From assembly GCF_030246845.1 (NCBI RefSeq), contig NZ_CP126889.1, forward strand, positions 3,095,001 through 3,159,000: a DNA stretch of 64,000 nucleotides. Reading direction: 5' to 3'. The DNA comes from Enhydrobacter sp. (GTDB lineage Bacteria > Pseudomonadota > Alphaproteobacteria > Reyranellales > Reyranellaceae). The translations under genes and the position numbers were made by a program. How positions within the stretch are numbered: the first letter of the stretch is position 1; each line of letters starts with the position of its first letter. The notes below the pieces were generated by a model. It did not search any database and was not told where the DNA came from. It saw only the letters and a program-made list of their open reading frames with translations. Shown piece by piece: positions 7,506 to 16,005 of this stretch.

Positions 7506-8680
7506 GCCGCCGCTCGCAATTCCGGCGTGAGGCCCGCGCCCATGAGATCGACGAAGTTGTCGCAATAGAAGCGCTGCTTCTGCCCTTCGCTGACGCCCGC
7601 CTTTTCCATCGACGCCTCGAAGCGCTTGATCGGATGGCGCCCGCCTTCGACGTGCGGATAGTCCGACGAGAAGAGGCACACCTCGTCGCCGGAATTGGCG
7701 ATGATCCAGCCGGCATCCTCGTGCGGATAGGGCGTCACGCGCACCTGGCGCCGCACGTACTCGCTGGGCTTGAGCGCCATCTCCTGCAGCCGCTCCTCGT
7801 TCTTGTAGAAGGCGTTGTGGGCCGAATCCATGTTGCGCATCCAGCCCGGCACCCACGAGGCGCCCTGCTCGATGACGCCGAACTTCAGCCGCGGGAAGCG
7901 GTCCAGCACGCGGTCGACGATCAGTGCCGTCATCGCCTTCATCGGCGGATAGGCGATCGCCATGTAGTCGATCGACCTGAAATTGTCGTCGCCGCCGTGG
8001 AAGTCGGGCACCGGCGGCAGGCCGTTGTTGAAATAGGCGTCCTCCAGGAGTTTTCCGCCGCCGCCGACATGGAACACGATCGGCAGGCCGGCTTCCTGGG
8101 CGATCGCCCACAACGGATCGAAGCCGATATGGCTCGGCGAGTGGTCGTCGGGACAGCGCGACGGGATCAGCAATGCCTTGGCACCGAGCTCGATCGACTC
8201 GCGCGCCGCCTTCGCGGTGCGCTCGAAGTCGATGAGCGGTACGTACCCGGTCGGCAGCAGGCGGCGATCGACCGAGCAGAAGTCGACCATATGGCGCGTG
8301 TGGGCGCGCGCGACGGCATAGGCGAGATCGGGATCGCGGCCGGCCTCCAGCACGGTCGAATAGTTGAGCAGCGCCGTGGTGAACATGAGCTGGCTCGAAA
8401 AGCCCAACAGGTCGATCGAGCGCGTGCGGTCCTGCTTGCGGTAAGAGCCGAGCGCATCCCAGTTCTTGGCGAGCATGATCTGCGACTCGTCGAACGCAGC
8501 CGGCGCCTTTTCGAGATGCGCTGCGGTGAGATGGCTGTGAAAGCCCTCGCGGCGAGGAAACAGCGCGGCATCGGTGACGACGGCACGATACTTCGCTTCG
8601 AGATGCCCTTCGAGGAAACCCGGCACTTCCATGATATGCGCATCGGCGTCGTGAATGACGCGGCCGCTCGCGTAGGGCAT
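7502..8680 (-). CDS. Metal-dependent amidohydrolase (amidohydrolase_2, ACMSD-like)
   Basis: TIM-barrel hydrolase or decarboxylase of 392 residues, in the superfamily of aminocarboxymuconate-semialdehyde decarboxylase. Visible marks are the N-terminal metal strand DADAHIMEV, a mid-barrel His (PIVFHVGGGG) and the C-terminal FSSDYPHVEGG where the catalytic Asp of the family lies. The ATG at 8678-8680 follows GGAGG. The hydratase gene diverges from it only 36 nt away, and a crotonase gene is coupled downstream. A ring-fission product or related acid is a plausible substrate, by inference. Confidence 0.85.
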   Translation of the reverse strand: MPYASGRVIHDADAHIMEVPGFLEGHLEAKYRAVVTDAALFPRREGFHSHLTAAHLEKAPAAFDESQIMLAKNWDALGSYRKQDRTRSIDLLGFSSQLMFTTALLNYSTVLEAGRDPDLAYAVARAHTRHMVDFCSVDRRLLPTGYVPLIDFERTAKAARESIELGAKALLIPSRCPDDHSPSHIGFDPLWAIAQEAGLPIVFHVGGGGKLLEDAYFNNGLPPVPDFHGGDDNFRSIDYMAIAYPPMKAMTALIVDRVLDRFPRLKFGVIEQGASWVPGWMRNMDSAHNAFYKNEERLQEMALKPSEYVRRQVRVTPYPHEDAGWIIANSGDEVCLFSSDYPHVEGGRHPIKRFEASMEKAGVSEGQKQRFYCDNFVDLMGAGLTPELRAAA

Positions 8681-8716
8681 GTTCCCTCCGGTCTTTGGTG
8701 ACGATCGGAGCTTAGC

Positions 8717-9460
8717 ATGACGCCCGACATTTCCCACGCCGTCCGCCTGCTGCTGCAGGCGCGCCGTTCCGGCAAGCAGATGACGCCGCCGTTTGCCTTG
8801 CCGGATCGCAATGCGGTCTACGCCATCCAGGACGGCGTCGCCAAAGCCGCGGGACCGGTGTCGGGCTGGAAGGTCGGCGCCCGCACGCCGACGGCCGAGC
8901 CCAATCCTGCCCCGTTGCTGGCCGGCGCGCTGGTCCGCTCGCCGGCCAGCTTCGACGGCAAGGCGATGCACATGATCGGCGTGGAGATCGAGATCTCGTT
9001 CCACATCGTGCGCGACATTCCCTCACGCGAGGAGCCGGTCGGGCAGGACGAGGCGCTCGATGCCGTGGGCGACGCCTTCGTCGGCATGGAAGTGGTCGAC
9101 ACGCGGCTCGCCGACTTCAAGGACGTCGATCCCGAATGGCTGCTCGCCGACAACCAGATGAACCAAGCGCTGGTGGTCGGCGGCGGTATCGAGGCGTGGC
9201 GTTCCCTCGACTGGCCGAGCCTGCAGGTGAGGCTCCTGATCGATGGTCGGATGGAGGTCGATCAGAAAGGCGGGCTCGGCGCCGTCGATCCGGTGCGACC
9301 GCTCGCGTGGATGATCGACCACGCCGTGCGTCGTCGCGGCGGCATCCGCAAGGGCCAGGCGATCACCACCGGCTCGTGGACCGGCTTGCGCTACTACCCG
9401 CCCGGCACGAAAGCGCGTGGCGAGTTCGTCGGTCTCGGCGCTGTCGAGGCAAGCTTCTGA
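8717..9460 (+). CDS. 2-oxopent-4-enoate hydratase-like protein (MhpD/FAH family)
   Basis: Protein of 247 residues in the fumarylacetoacetate-hydrolase superfamily; MhpD-type members hydrate 2-hydroxypenta-2,4-dienoate in meta-cleavage pathways. GVEIEISF near residue 79 carries the ExE metal-binding signature, and GSWTGLRYYPPGTKARGEF matches the C-terminal family block. It is divergent from the amidohydrolase/crotonase pair with only 36 nt between starts, so the promoters must overlap. That closeness supports a shared degradation pathway, although no ring-cleavage dioxygenase lies in the window. Confidence 0.85.
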   Translation: MTPDISHAVRLLLQARRSGKQMTPPFALPDRNAVYAIQDGVAKAAGPVSGWKVGARTPTAEPNPAPLLAGALVRSPASFDGKAMHMIGVEIEISFHIVRDIPSREEPVGQDEALDAVGDAFVGMEVVDTRLADFKDVDPEWLLADNQMNQALVVGGGIEAWRSLDWPSLQVRLLIDGRMEVDQKGGLGAVDPVRPLAWMIDHAVRRRGGIRKGQAITTGSWTGLRYYPPGTKARGEFVGLGAVEASF

Positions 9461-9513
9461 CGCTTCGGCTGGCGCCGTAACCTCGAACATGGGCCGATCG
9501 GCAAGGTCGACCC

Positions 9514-9723
9514 ATGCACAACGTCCTTCGCCTCGATGCGTTTGCGGGCGGGTCGAACGCCCGACGTCTCTGGCCTTTCCTTTTGTCGACACTGTCGTTG
9601 TGGCGAGACCGCAGCCGCTCGCGCCGGCAGCTTGCCCTGCTCGACGATCGTGCGCTGGCCGATGTCGGCCTCAGCCGCGCCGAGCAATGGAAGGAAAGCC
9701 GCAAACGCTTCTGGCAGGCCTGA
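9514..9723 (+). CDS. DUF1127 small protein (YjiS-like)
   Basis: A basic protein of 69 residues. Its C-terminal half, WRDRSRSRRQLALLDDRALA followed by DVGLSR and a final KRFWQA, matches the DUF1127 signature. Small Arg-rich DUF1127 proteins are common in alphaproteobacteria and have been linked to RNA turnover and phosphate or carbon metabolism; the role here is unknown. It stands alone between two convergent or tandem neighbours and its stop is 3 nt from the end of the opposing crotonase gene. Confidence 0.85.
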   Translation: MHNVLRLDAFAGGSNARRLWPFLLSTLSLWRDRSRSRRQLALLDDRALADVGLSRAEQWKESRKRFWQA

Positions 9724-9726
9724 GCC

Positions 9727-10506
9727 TCAGCGGCCGCTCCATTTCGGCGGCCGCTTCTCCAGGAACGCGCTCATGCCCTCGCGGAAGTCGGCGCTGCCGT
9801 AGGTATGGCGGATCAGGTCGTCGATATTCTCGTCGCCGATCTTCGCCTGCAGGCGGCGCAGCGCCTCCTTGGTCGACCGCATGGTGAGGGGTGCATGGCC
9901 GGCAAGGGTCGTGGCCAGCGCCTCGGCCCGCGCCTGCAGCGCGGCGACATCCGGCAGCACCTCGCTCACCAGGCCGATCTGCAGCGCCGTCGATGCATCC
10001 ACCAGCCTGGCGAGCAGGATCATCTCCTTGACGCGCTGCGGGCCGATCAGGCTCGCGAGTCGGGCATAGTTCGCCATCGACAGGCAGTTGCCCAGCGTGC
10101 GCGCGATCGGGAAGCCGAACTGCGCCGAGGCCGAGGCGATGCGGAAGTCGCAGACGGCGGCGATTCCCGCGCCGCCGCCGGTGCAGTAGCCCGCGATCGC
10201 GGCAATGGTCGGGACCGCACAGCGCTCGACCGCGTCCAGGATGCGGTCCATCTTGCGCTCGTAGGCGATGCCGTCGTCGCCATTCTTGAACGACTTGAAC
10301 TGGCCGATGTCGGTGCCGGCCGCGAAGGCCTTGTCGCCGGCGCCGGTGATCACCAGCACCTTGGCCTCGTGCGTCGCGGCGACGCGGCCACAAATCTCGG
10401 CCAATCCTTCATACATCGCGAAAGTGAGCGCGTTGCGGGCCTGCGGCCGGTTGAAGGTGATCCAGCCGATATCGCCGCGCTTGTCGTAGAGCAGTTCCTG
10501 GGTCAT
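9727..10506 (-). CDS. Enoyl-CoA hydratase/isomerase family protein
   Basis: Second crotonase, 259 residues. Motifs: GAGDKAFAAGTDIGQFKSF (first oxyanion hole, about 56-74), GYCTGGGAGIAAVCDFRIAS (second) and the C-terminal FREGMSAFLEKRPPKW typical of enoyl-CoA hydratases. I chose the ATG at 10504-10506 with AAGGG close upstream; the frame is open further, but that part is antisense to the carbonic anhydrase gene. No partner gene is coupled to it, so the pathway is undetermined. Confidence 0.88.
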   Translation of the reverse strand: MTQELLYDKRGDIGWITFNRPQARNALTFAMYEGLAEICGRVAATHEAKVLVITGAGDKAFAAGTDIGQFKSFKNGDDGIAYERKMDRILDAVERCAVPTIAAIAGYCTGGGAGIAAVCDFRIASASAQFGFPIARTLGNCLSMANYARLASLIGPQRVKEMILLARLVDASTALQIGLVSEVLPDVAALQARAEALATTLAGHAPLTMRSTKEALRRLQAKIGDENIDDLIRHTYGSADFREGMSAFLEKRPPKWSGR

Positions 10507-10548
10507 GTCCCTTGTCCGTGGAATGACCCGCATCGTAGGCGAGACATC

Positions 10549-11289
10549 ATGGCGTTTGAACGACTTCTGAAGGGCTTTGCGGATTTTCGCCTGGGCTACT
10601 ATCGCGAGCACCTCGATCTCTTCGAGAAGCTCGCCACCGAGGGGCAGTCGCCGGAGGTGCTGGTGATCGGCTGCTCCGATGCGCGCGTCGATCCCGGCAT
10701 CCTGACGCGGACACGGCCGGGCGACATCTTCACCGTGCGCAACATCTCCGCGATGGTGCCGCCGGCGCAGATCCCGCCGGACGAACGTCAGCACGGCACG
10801 TCGGCCGCGATCGAGTTCGCGGTGCGCGGCCTCGAGGTCCAGCATGTGGTGGTGCTCGGACATGCGCTGTGCGGCGGCATCGCCGCGCTGGTCGACGGCG
10901 AACGGTCGAGCGCCTATGCCAGCTACGACTATCTCTCGACCTGGATGGCCGTCGCACAGGAGGTGCGCGACGTCGCCGTGCGCGAGCTCGCGGGCAAGCC
11001 GAGCGCAGAGATCAATCGTGCCGTCGAGCAGGCGGCGGTGCTGAGCAGCATCGTCAATCTGATGAGCTTTCCCTGGATTGCGGATCGTGTCGCCGCCGGC
11101 AAGCTCCGCCTGCATGCCTGGTGGTTCAACCTCGTCGAAGGCCAGCTCTACGCCTTCAACCCCGCGTCGGTGCGCTTCGAGCCGGTGAGAGACGTCGCGG
11201 TCCCGCCGACGGTCGCGAAGGGCACGTCCCTGTCGTCGATCAAGCCCGAGCGCCTGATCGCCGTCGCCGCGGGCAAGCCAGCCTTCTAG
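10549..11289 (+). CDS. Beta-class carbonic anhydrase
   Basis: Interconverts CO2 and bicarbonate in the cytosol, supplying carboxylases and buffering. The 246-residue product carries the zinc ligands C42 (GCSDARVDP), H105 and C108 (GHALCGG), with the catalytic dyad D44/R46. Start is the ATG at 10549, 42 nt from the divergent crotonase start. It ends at a TAG inside a 14-bp tandem duplication shared with the next, convergent gene. Confidence 0.93.
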   Translation: MAFERLLKGFADFRLGYYREHLDLFEKLATEGQSPEVLVIGCSDARVDPGILTRTRPGDIFTVRNISAMVPPAQIPPDERQHGTSAAIEFAVRGLEVQHVVVLGHALCGGIAALVDGERSSAYASYDYLSTWMAVAQEVRDVAVRELAGKPSAEINRAVEQAAVLSSIVNLMSFPWIADRVAAGKLRLHAWWFNLVEGQLYAFNPASVRFEPVRDVAVPPTVAKGTSLSSIKPERLIAVAAGKPAF

Positions 11290-11305
11290 GCCCAGCCTTC
11301 TAGGC
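11278..11305. repeat. Perfect 14-bp tandem duplication at convergent gene ends
   Basis: CCAGCCTTCTAGGC occurs twice back to back (11278-11291 and 11292-11305). The first copy holds the carbonic anhydrase stop (TAG 11287-11289); the second holds the aminotransferase stop on the other strand (11300-11302). Before the duplication the two genes would have shared one CTAG. Confidence 0.9.
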
Positions 11306-12496
11306 TTGGCCCGCCAGCGAATCGATGGCGGCATCCACGCCGCCGGGCGCGAAGGGGACGCCGGCCGTCTTCATGGCGAGTTCCGTCGTGGCGAGGCAGC
11401 CGAGCAACATCGGTTCGTTGAGGTCGCCCAGATGGCCGATGCGGAACACCTTGCCCATCAGCGGCCCCAGCCCTCCGCCCAGGGAAAGGTTGTAACGCTC
11501 GAGTGCCGCCTTGCGCAGGCCGTCCGAGCTCACACCCTCGGGCATCAGCACCGTGGTCACCGAGTTGGACAGGCGCTCCGGCGTCTGGCCGTACAGCGTC
11601 GGCCCCTTGCCGTTCGCGCCCCAGGCGCGCACCGCGGCGCGCGTCGCCTCGGCCAGCCGGGCATGGCGCGCGAACACCGCGTCGAGGCCTTCCTCCTCCA
11701 GCATCCTGATCGATTCCTGCAGGCCGAAGAAGAAGTGCACCGGCACGGTGCCGATGAACCGCTGCGGCGGCCGCGCCTCCATCAGTTGCCAGTTGAAGTA
11801 GTACTTCGGCATCTTCGAGGTGCGCGACGCCTCCATCGCCTTGGCGCTGACGCCGGTGATCGCCATGCCGGTCGGCATCATCAGGCCCTTCTGGCTGCCG
11901 CCGACCGTCACGTCGACACCCCACGCGTCCATCTTGTATTCCATGCTGCCGAGCGACGAGATCGTGTCGGACAGGAGCAGCGCCGGATGCTTGGCCTCGT
12001 CGAGCGCGCGGCGAACCTCCGCCAGCGGCAGCACCATGCCGGTCGCCGTCTCGTTGTGCACGGCGAGCACCGCCTTGATCTCGTGCGCCTTGTCCTCGGC
12101 GAGGCGCTCGGCGAGCTTGGCGATATCGACGCCTTTGCGCCAGTCGGCCGGCACGGTTTCGACCTTGAGCCCCAGCGTCTCCGCCATTTCCTTCCAGCCC
12201 ATCGAGAAGTAGCCGGTCTCGACCACGAGAACGGTCTCGCCGGGCGAGAACAGATTGGCCACCGCAGCCTCCCAGGCGCCGTGGCCGGTCGAGGCATGGA
12301 CGAACAACGTCTGGTCGGTCTTCAGGATGCGCTTCACGCCCGCCATGCAGGCGCGCTGGATCTCGAGGAATTCCGGCGCCAGGAAATCCATTACCGGCCG
12401 ATCCATCGCCCGCAGGATGCGGTCGGGAATGTTGGTCGGGCCGGGATTGTTGAAGAACTGCCGTCCACGCGGCTTCACGTTCACTGGGGCGTTCAC
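11300..12496 (-). CDS. PLP aminotransferase, serine/alanine-glyoxylate type
   Basis: Class V aminotransferase of 398 residues, probably moving an amino group from serine or alanine to glyoxylate. The N-terminus FFNNPGPTNIPDRIL and the PLP lysine in VGGSQKGLMMPTGMA (about residue 206) are diagnostic of the SgaA/AGT group. The start is GTG (12494-12496) with GGAG six bases upstream. Divergent from the second aminotransferase gene. Glyoxylate use fits photorespiration-like, serine-cycle or ureide metabolism, which I cannot tell apart. Confidence 0.9.
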   Translation of the reverse strand: MNAPVNVKPRGRQFFNNPGPTNIPDRILRAMDRPVMDFLAPEFLEIQRACMAGVKRILKTDQTLFVHASTGHGAWEAAVANLFSPGETVLVVETGYFSMGWKEMAETLGLKVETVPADWRKGVDIAKLAERLAEDKAHEIKAVLAVHNETATGMVLPLAEVRRALDEAKHPALLLSDTISSLGSMEYKMDAWGVDVTVGGSQKGLMMPTGMAITGVSAKAMEASRTSKMPKYYFNWQLMEARPPQRFIGTVPVHFFFGLQESIRMLEEEGLDAVFARHARLAEATRAAVRAWGANGKGPTLYGQTPERLSNSVTTVLMPEGVSSDGLRKAALERYNLSLGGGLGPLMGKVFRIGHLGDLNEPMLLGCLATTELAMKTAGVPFAPGGVDAAIDSLAGQA

Positions 12497-12599
12497 TTGG
12501 GACTCCGGTCTGCGAAAGACAGGAAACGATAGGGCCGGGCCCCTTGGCGAGACAAGCGAGGCTTGCGATGTTCGGCCATTAGCTGAGTTGAGGGCAAGT

Positions 12600-14000
12600 A
12601 TGAGCGCGCAAAAGAACGATTCATCACAAACGAACTCCGCCGTCGTGGCCGACTACAAGGCCCGCACCGGCGGCTCGGCCGCTCTGTACGAGCGGGCGCG
12701 CAAGGTGCTGCCGAGCGGCATCACGCACGACGCGCGCTATCTCGATCCCTATTCGATCCACGTCTCGCGCGCCAAGGGACCGCGCAAATGGGACGTCGAC
12801 GGCAACGAGTACGTCGACTATTTCGGCGGTCACGGCGCGCTGCTGCTCGGCCATTCGCATCCCGCGATCGTCGAGGCGGTGAAGCGGCAGATGGAGCTCG
12901 GCACGCACTACGGCTCGAGCCACGAGCTCGAGGTGCGCTGGGCCGAGCTCGTCTGCGAGCTGGTGCCGTCGGCCGAGAAGGTGCGCTTCACGGCCTCGGG
13001 CACCGAGGCCTCGCACATGGCGATCCGGCTGGCGCGCGCCCATACCGGCAAGGAGAGGATCGTGCGCTTCGTCGGCCACTTCCACGGCTGGCACGACACG
13101 GTCGCCGCGGGCGCGGTCTCGCACTACGACGGCACGACCACGCCCGGCGTGCCGCAGAGCGTCACCGATCTCACGATCCTGATGCCGGCCGACGACGTGA
13201 AGCCGGTCGTGAAGCTCCTCGAGGAGCGCGACGACATCGCCGCCGTGATGTTCGAGCCGTCCGGCGCCTCGTGGGGGCAGGTGCCGCTGCCCCCGGGCTT
13301 CGCGCCGGCGATCCGCGAGGTGACGGCGCGCCGCGGCGTCGTGATGCTGATGGACGAGGTCATCACCGGCTTCCGCTGGTCGTCGGGCGGGGCGCAGAAG
13401 GCGCTGGGAGTCACGCCAGACCTTTGCATCCTCGCCAAGATCGTGGCGGGCGGATTGCCGGGCGGCGCGGTGGCCGGCAAGCGCGAGATCCTCGACCGCA
13501 TCGATCACGCCGCGACGGCGGCGAAGAACCAGGAGAAGATCGCCCATCCCGGCACCTACAACGCCAATCCGCTGTCGGCCGCGGCCGCCGTCACGGCGCT
13601 GTCGCTGGTGCGCGACGAGGACCTTGCCGAGAAAGCGAACAGGACGGCGGCCGAGCTGCGCGGGGCGCTGCGCCAGGTGCTGGTCGAGGAGAGTGTGCCG
13701 TGGGGCATCTACGGCCAGTCCTCGACCTTCCTGATCTATCCCAATCCGACCGGCGAGGCGGTCGATCCCGCGACCTTCGATCCCTTGAAGCTGGGCTTCG
13801 CCAAGCTGAAGGGCGCGCGCTCGGGCCCGCTCAGCGGCAAGATCCGCATGGGCCTGATGACCCACGGCGTCGACGTGATGGGTGCGCCCGGCGGCTTCGT
13901 CTCGGCCTTCCATGGCGGCGCCGAGATCGAGAGGACGGTGCACGCGCTGCGCCAGACCGTCCGCGCGCTCAAGGCCGAACGCGAGGTGAAGGCGGCGTAA
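12600..14000 (+). CDS. Class III PLP aminotransferase (glutamate-1-semialdehyde aminomutase-like)
   Basis: Protein of 466 residues. Class III signatures: FTASGTEASHMAIRLARAHT (PLP phosphate contact), FHGWHD, the Asp motif VVMLMDEVITGFRWSSGG and the Schiff-base Lys in LCILAKIVAGGLPGGAVAG. The order of motifs resembles HemL, but hemL itself is usually about 430 residues and this copy has a 40-residue extension at the N-terminus, so it is more likely an amino-acid or polyamine aminotransferase. The ATG starts at 12600. Repeat copy A follows 19 nt after its stop. Confidence 0.85.
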   Translation: MSAQKNDSSQTNSAVVADYKARTGGSAALYERARKVLPSGITHDARYLDPYSIHVSRAKGPRKWDVDGNEYVDYFGGHGALLLGHSHPAIVEAVKRQMELGTHYGSSHELEVRWAELVCELVPSAEKVRFTASGTEASHMAIRLARAHTGKERIVRFVGHFHGWHDTVAAGAVSHYDGTTTPGVPQSVTDLTILMPADDVKPVVKLLEERDDIAAVMFEPSGASWGQVPLPPGFAPAIREVTARRGVVMLMDEVITGFRWSSGGAQKALGVTPDLCILAKIVAGGLPGGAVAGKREILDRIDHAATAAKNQEKIAHPGTYNANPLSAAAAVTALSLVRDEDLAEKANRTAAELRGALRQVLVEESVPWGIYGQSSTFLIYPNPTGEAVDPATFDPLKLGFAKLKGARSGPLSGKIRMGLMTHGVDVMGAPGGFVSAFHGGAEIERTVHALRQTVRALKAEREVKAA

Positions 14001-14019
14001 CTCGCCGGCCGCGATGTGG

Positions 14020-14114
14020 TGTCATTCCGAGCGCAGCACCTGTCCTGAGCGAAGTCGAAGGAAGGAATCCTTGATCGGTGCCGCAAACGATCCCGCGCTG
14101 CGCTCGGGATGACA
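14020..14114. repeat. Intergenic inverted-repeat element, copy A
   Basis: Starts TGTCATTCCGAGCGCAG and ends CTGCGCTCGGGATGACA, the inverted-repeat termini seen in four further copies in this window. This copy carries an extra internal block CCTGAGCGAAGTCGAAGGA (14044-14062) not found in copies C, D or E, making it the longest. It lies between the convergent aminotransferase and Rid genes and could fold into a long hairpin that ends transcription from both sides. Confidence 0.85.
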
Positions 14115-14129
14115 CGAGGCGATTGAAGC

Positions 14130-14531
14130 CTAACGCGGGCCCTTGCCGATATGGGCGATGGCCTCGATCTCGACCAGGATCTCGGGGGCGGCGAGCGCGC
14201 GCACCTCGACCAGGGTCGAGGCGGGAAAGTTGCCGGTGAAGAACTCGCGCCGCGCTGCCCAGACCTTGGTGTTGTTCTTGATGTTGGTCACGAAGATCGT
14301 GACCTTCACGACGTCGGCCATCGCGCCGCCCGCGGCCTCGAGCATGCCCTTGATCTTGCCGAAAACGATCTTGCCCTGCTCGTACTCGTCCAATGTGGCC
14401 AGCACCTTGGGATCGGTGCCGCGCGCTGTCATCCCCGATACATAGGCGATGCCATCGCAGACCAGGCAATTGGACCAGCGCTCGGGCGGCGGCTCGGGCA
14501 CGGCAGGCGACGTCACGCGACGGATGGTCAT
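14130..14531 (-). CDS. Rid-family protein (YjgF/YER057c/UK114), not canonical RidA
   Basis: Trimeric Rid-fold protein of 133 residues; RidA hydrolyses reactive enamine/imine intermediates made by PLP enzymes. Here the conserved Glu region is kept (VEIEAIAHIGKGPR, about 120-133), but the RidA arginine at position 105 is replaced: FPASTLVEV instead of PARxxVEV. In the known classification, members without this Arg (Rid4 to Rid7) lack imine deaminase activity. It lies beside two PLP aminotransferases, so an enzymatic role on an amine-derived product remains plausible. Confidence 0.85.
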   Translation of the reverse strand: MTIRRVTSPAVPEPPPERWSNCLVCDGIAYVSGMTARGTDPKVLATLDEYEQGKIVFGKIKGMLEAAGGAMADVVKVTIFVTNIKNNTKVWAARREFFTGNFPASTLVEVRALAAPEILVEIEAIAHIGKGPR

Positions 14532-14571
14532 CGGGCTCTCTCCTCCTCGGGTTCAGTCGGAGGAGTATAGC

Positions 14572-15324
14572 TCAGGCGATGCGCGTGTTGGCGGCCTCGA
14601 AGAGCTGGCGGAAGTCGTCGAGCACGAAGTAGGTGTTCTGCAGCTTGTCGATCTCGTAGGGCCGGTGCATCACGGTCGAGGCCTCGAACGGCAGGCGCTC
14701 GACACCCTCGTCCTCGATCGCGTGCCGCACCTCGCGTGCCGAGGAGAGGATGCCCGCGCCGTAGATCTTGAGGCCCTGCGGCGTGCGGATCAGACCGAAC
14801 TCGACCGTGTACCAGTAGAGCCGCGCCAGCAGGTCGATCTGCGGTCCGGCCTCGATGCCGCGCCGCCCGTAGAGCTGCATATAGTCGGCGAACACCGGAT
14901 TGCCGAGCAGCGGCACGTGGCCGAAGAAGTCGTGGAACAGGTCCGGCTCGACCAGATAGTCGATCTCCGAACGCCTGCGGATCCAGACCGTGACCGGAAA
15001 CCGGCGATGCGCCAGATGGTCATAGAAGGCCTGGTCCGGGATGAGTCCCGGCACGCCGACGACCCGCCAGCCTGTCAGTGGCTCGAGTCGTCGGTTGACC
15101 TCGTCAAAGTCGGGAATCGTCTTGCTGATGCCGAGCGTGCGCAATCCGTGGATGAACTCGGAGCAGGCATGCCGATGCGCCAGAAGCGTCTGCCGCTCGG
15201 CGAGCAGGCGCCAGACGGCCTGGTCTTCGGCCGAATAGTGGTCGAGCTCTTGCGGCACCGTCCAGTCGGTCGCCATCCCGCGATAGTCGCCGCGCAAGGT
15301 CTCAAGGGGGACCAAGGTGTTCAT
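14572..15324 (-). CDS. phhA: Phenylalanine 4-monooxygenase
   Basis: Pterin-dependent non-heme iron hydroxylase making tyrosine from phenylalanine. The 250-residue product is the short, regulatory-domain-free bacterial form. Iron ligands are H131 and H136 (DLFHDFFGHVPLL) and E175 (YTVEFGLI). An AsnC/Lrp regulator is divergent, a known arrangement for phhA in alphaproteobacteria. No pterin carbinolamine dehydratase or homogentisate genes are in the window. Confidence 0.95.
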   Translation of the reverse strand: MNTLVPLETLRGDYRGMATDWTVPQELDHYSAEDQAVWRLLAERQTLLAHRHACSEFIHGLRTLGISKTIPDFDEVNRRLEPLTGWRVVGVPGLIPDQAFYDHLAHRRFPVTVWIRRRSEIDYLVEPDLFHDFFGHVPLLGNPVFADYMQLYGRRGIEAGPQIDLLARLYWYTVEFGLIRTPQGLKIYGAGILSSAREVRHAIEDEGVERLPFEASTVMHRPYEIDKLQNTYFVLDDFRQLFEAANTRIA

Positions 15325-15393
15325 GCTCCGAATATGGGCGCGGGACCGGGAGTGATTCCCGGCGAAATGGATCGAGATCTGGGCCTGTTTTAG

Positions 15394-15429
15394 GGATATC
15401 CTCCAGGAACATCGCCAATATAGGTGAAA
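15394..15429. promoter_or_regulatory. Candidate AsnC/Lrp operator region between phhA and its regulator
   Basis: The phhA/regulator gap holds a GGATATCC palindrome (15394-15401) and, seven bases before the regulator's ATG, CGCCAATATAGGTGAAA (15413-15429). The latter nearly repeats a site in the same position before the second AsnC/Lrp gene (38722-38737). Both look like regulator binding sites, by inference. Confidence 0.4.
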
Positions 15430-15435
15430 AGGACC

Positions 15436-15933
15436 ATGATCGAGCTCGATGTCATCGACAAGCGCATCGTCGCCGCCTTGCAGGCCGAAGGCCGGCTGTC
15501 GATCGTCGATCTCGCCGACCGGGTCGGCCTGTCGCCGACACCCTGCCAGCGCCGCGTGAAACGCTTGGAGGAGGAGGGCGTGATCGGCCGTTATGCGGCC
15601 CTAGTCTCGCCGACGGCGGCGGGCTTCAATCTGCAGGCGCTGGTCGAGGTCACTCTCGACGACCATTCGGAGAAGACGGTCGAGGCCTTCGAGGCGGCAA
15701 TCCGCGCCCGGCCCGAGGTCGTGGCCTGTTACGCGGTGACCGGCGACATGGATTTCCTGGTCCATGTCTTCGCCACCGATCTCGCCCAGTTCAGCGACTT
15801 TGCGATGAAGGCGCTGCTGCGCATGCCGGGTGTCAAAGGCACCCGCTCGTCCTTCATCATGCAGCAGGTGAAGAACGAGCTGGCTTGGGCGCCGCTGCCG
15901 GCGAGCGCCGCGCCGCAAAAGCGCGTGAAGTAG
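15436..15933 (+). CDS. AsnC/Lrp-family regulator, probably of phhA
   Basis: Small amino-acid-responsive regulator of 165 residues. An N-terminal helix-turn-helix (LADRVGLSPTPCQRRVKRLE) is followed by a C-terminal RAM ligand domain (VTGDMDFLVHVFATDL). The ATG at 15436 starts a typical MIELDVIDKRIV leader; an in-frame GTG at 15424 is an alternative but lies inside the putative operator. Divergence from phhA implies control of phenylalanine breakdown. Confidence 0.9.
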   Translation: MIELDVIDKRIVAALQAEGRLSIVDLADRVGLSPTPCQRRVKRLEEEGVIGRYAALVSPTAAGFNLQALVEVTLDDHSEKTVEAFEAAIRARPEVVACYAVTGDMDFLVHVFATDLAQFSDFAMKALLRMPGVKGTRSSFIMQQVKNELAWAPLPASAAPQKRVK

Positions 15934-16005
15934 CCGTCCTCGGCTATGGCGCCGCGCGCGGCGCTCCGTCTATGATGCGCGTCTTTTTCAATCCGGAGTC
16001 GCTTG

